From the NCBI RefSeq assembly GCF_014192225.1, contig NZ_JACHXS010000010.1:186001-250000 (forward strand): 64,000 bases of DNA. Direction: 5' to 3'. The stretch comes from Pseudoduganella umbonata. Its GTDB lineage: Bacteria; Pseudomonadota; Gammaproteobacteria; Burkholderiales; Burkholderiaceae_D. Numbering within the stretch: the stretch's first letter is position 1; the number at the start of each line of letters is the position of its first letter. The translations under genes were made by a program, and so were the position numbers. Below are positions 63,014 through 64,000 of this stretch, in pieces. The notes beneath the pieces are model-generated. The model saw nothing but the letters and a program-made list of their open reading frames with translations. It did not search any database and was not told where the DNA came from.

Positions 63014-63712
63014 GTGACGAACAATGCCAACAACCCGAAACTCGAAGTCCTGACCCCGCAGAACAGCCAGCTCATCTTCATCGACCACCAGCCGCAGATG
63101 GCCTTCGGCGTGCAGTCGATCGACCGCCAGGTCCTGAAGAACAACACCGTCGGCCTGGCGAAGGCCGCCAAGGTGTTCAATATCCCGACCACCATCACCA
63201 CCGTGGAAACGCTGAGCTTCTCCGGCCACACCTACCCGGAACTGCTGGACGTGTTCCCCGGCCAGGACATCCTGGAACGTACCTCGATGAACTCGTGGGA
63301 CGACCAGAAAGTGCGCGACGCACTGGCGAAGAACGGCCGCAAGAAAGTGATCGTGGCCGGCCTGTGGACGGAGGTGTGCAACACCACGTTCGCACTGTGC
63401 GCGATGCTGGAAGGCGACTACGAAATCTACATGGTGTCCGATGCTTCGGGCGGCACGTCGAAGGAAGCGCACGACATGGCCATGCAGCGCATGATCCAGG
63501 CCGGCGTGGTGCCGGTGACCTGGCAGCAGGTGCTGCTGGAATGGCAGCGCGACTGGGCGCACCGCGATTCGTACGATGCCGTGATGAAGATCGTCAAGGA
63601 ACACTCTGGCGCGTACGGCATGGGCGTCGACTACGCCTACACGATGGTGCACAAGGCGCCGCAGCGCACCACCACCCAGCACGAAACGCTGGCGCCGGTG
63701 GCTGCCAAGTAA
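63014..63712 (+). CDS. Isochorismatase-family cysteine hydrolase
   Basis: 232-residue hydrolase of the isochorismatase/nicotinamidase superfamily (YcaC-like). Catalytic Asp is in IFIDHQPQM and Cys in VAGLWTEVCNTTFA. Acts on small amides or enol ethers; substrate unknown. I choose GTG 63014 because AAGG lies 8 bases before; GTG 63005 overlaps that ribosome site. A terminator follows. Confidence 0.88.
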   Translation: MTNNANNPKLEVLTPQNSQLIFIDHQPQMAFGVQSIDRQVLKNNTVGLAKAAKVFNIPTTITTVETLSFSGHTYPELLDVFPGQDILERTSMNSWDDQKVRDALAKNGRKKVIVAGLWTEVCNTTFALCAMLEGDYEIYMVSDASGGTSKEAHDMAMQRMIQAGVVPVTWQQVLLEWQRDWAHRDSYDAVMKIVKEHSGAYGMGVDYAYTMVHKAPQRTTTQHETLAPVAAK

Positions 63713-63715
63713 AGC

Positions 63716-63740
63716 AAAAGGGGCCAGTGCCCCCTTTTTT
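63716..63740 (+). terminator. Intrinsic terminator after the isochorismatase-family gene
   Basis: AAAAGGGGC, a CAGT loop, GCCCCC and six T, three bases after the stop. One base bulges in the arm. Confidence 0.85.
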
Positions 63741-63784
63741 CTGTTACAGCGCCACCCGCTTGCGCGCCGCCGAATCGCTCGCGC

Positions 63785-64000
63785 GAGGGGACTGTCACCG
63801 GTGTTGATTGCTTGGTGACTGTCCCCGGTTTAGTACCCGACAGCCTGCGCTAGGGGGACTGGGCAGTGCAATGGCATGCATGCCATTGGCAGAGGGGACT
63901 GTCCCCGGTGTTGCCTGCTTGGGGACTGTCCCCGGGTTCAGCCGCTTGCGCTAGGGGACTGGACAGTGCGATGGCATGCATGCCATTGGCAGAGGGGACT
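63785..64000. repeat. Palindromic tandem repeat array, cut by right edge
   Basis: Units of about 107 and 100 bp begin with GAGGGGACT at 63785, 63892 and 63992. Each unit has GGGGACTGTCCCC-type 13-bp palindromes separated by short linkers and a perfect 16-bp palindrome ATGGCATGCATGCCAT (63871-63886, 63971-63986). No coding potential. The array continues past the edge. It is not CRISPR-like: spacers are repeats of each other. Confidence 0.9.

Noticed and set aside
63785..64000. CRISPR array
   Set aside because: Repeat units are about 100 bp with palindromes inside and no unique spacers; no cas genes.

Overview
The window looks like chromosomal DNA of a GC-rich betaproteobacterium of the order Burkholderiales, most likely family Oxalobacteraceae (Massilia/Pseudoduganella/Duganella-like). 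This is inferred from the gene set (polyhydroxybutyrate genes, hemA-prfA-prmC, minCDE, Kup, EttA, a livGHMF cluster with CoA ligases), from high GC with G/C third codon positions, and from REP-like GGGGTC(A/T)GACCCC and GGGGACTGTCCCC palindromes between genes. No database search was possible. There is no rRNA, tRNA, CRISPR array, insertion sequence, prophage or integrase. Coding density is high and no stretch above 300 bases lacks a gene.

Layout. 1-2.4 kb (minus): a cut-off M13 peptidase and a small Gly-rich exported protein. 2.7-8.1 kb (plus): CtpA-like S41 protease, a FabH-type ketosynthase, a YbaL-type CPA2 antiporter, an exported SRPBCC protein. 8.2-15.3 kb (minus): two small conserved proteins, prolyl iminopeptidase, a D-threonine-aldolase-fold enzyme, phaB, phaA, a phasin, metR. 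15.4-19.8 kb (plus): metE with a MetR box in the divergent gap, then minCDE. 20-28.8 kb: an unknown minus-strand protein, then on the plus strand an orphan OmpR-type regulator, hemA-prfA-dsbB-prmC, gshA, an HDAC-family deacetylase, ohr and elaA. 29.4-39 kb: a histidine kinase and NtrC-type regulator (minus) divergent from a plus-strand adaptor/ATPase/two-permease ABC system with a sigma-54 promoter and a cluster of dyad sites. 39-53 kb (mixed strands): FKBP lipoprotein, kup, GNAT-rarD, ettA, a beta-barrel protein, an AlkB-like dioxygenase, a molybdopterin-fold protein, DUF2520-DUF924, and an overlapping pepP/small-protein/mgtC operon. 53-62.2 kb: a Crp/Fnr regulator divergent from a seven-gene acyl-CoA ligase/livGHM/binding-protein/livF/PaaK-like operon. 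62.3-64 kb: hpt, an isochorismatase-family hydrolase, and a palindromic repeat array cut by the right edge.

How the genes work together. phaA, phaB and the phasin supply and coat polyhydroxybutyrate granules. hemA-prfA-prmC is the classic tetrapyrrole/release-factor cluster, here with dsbB inserted. The kinase, regulator, sigma-54 promoter and ABC genes form a self-contained regulated efflux module. The 54-62 kb operon looks like uptake of an organic (probably aromatic or branched) acid with immediate CoA activation.

Two features stand out. The first is the sigma-54 efflux module with its complete cis-regulatory architecture. The second is a set of about eleven short tandem duplications, mostly with a 12-bp period, clustered at gene starts and ends, three of which run across stop codons.
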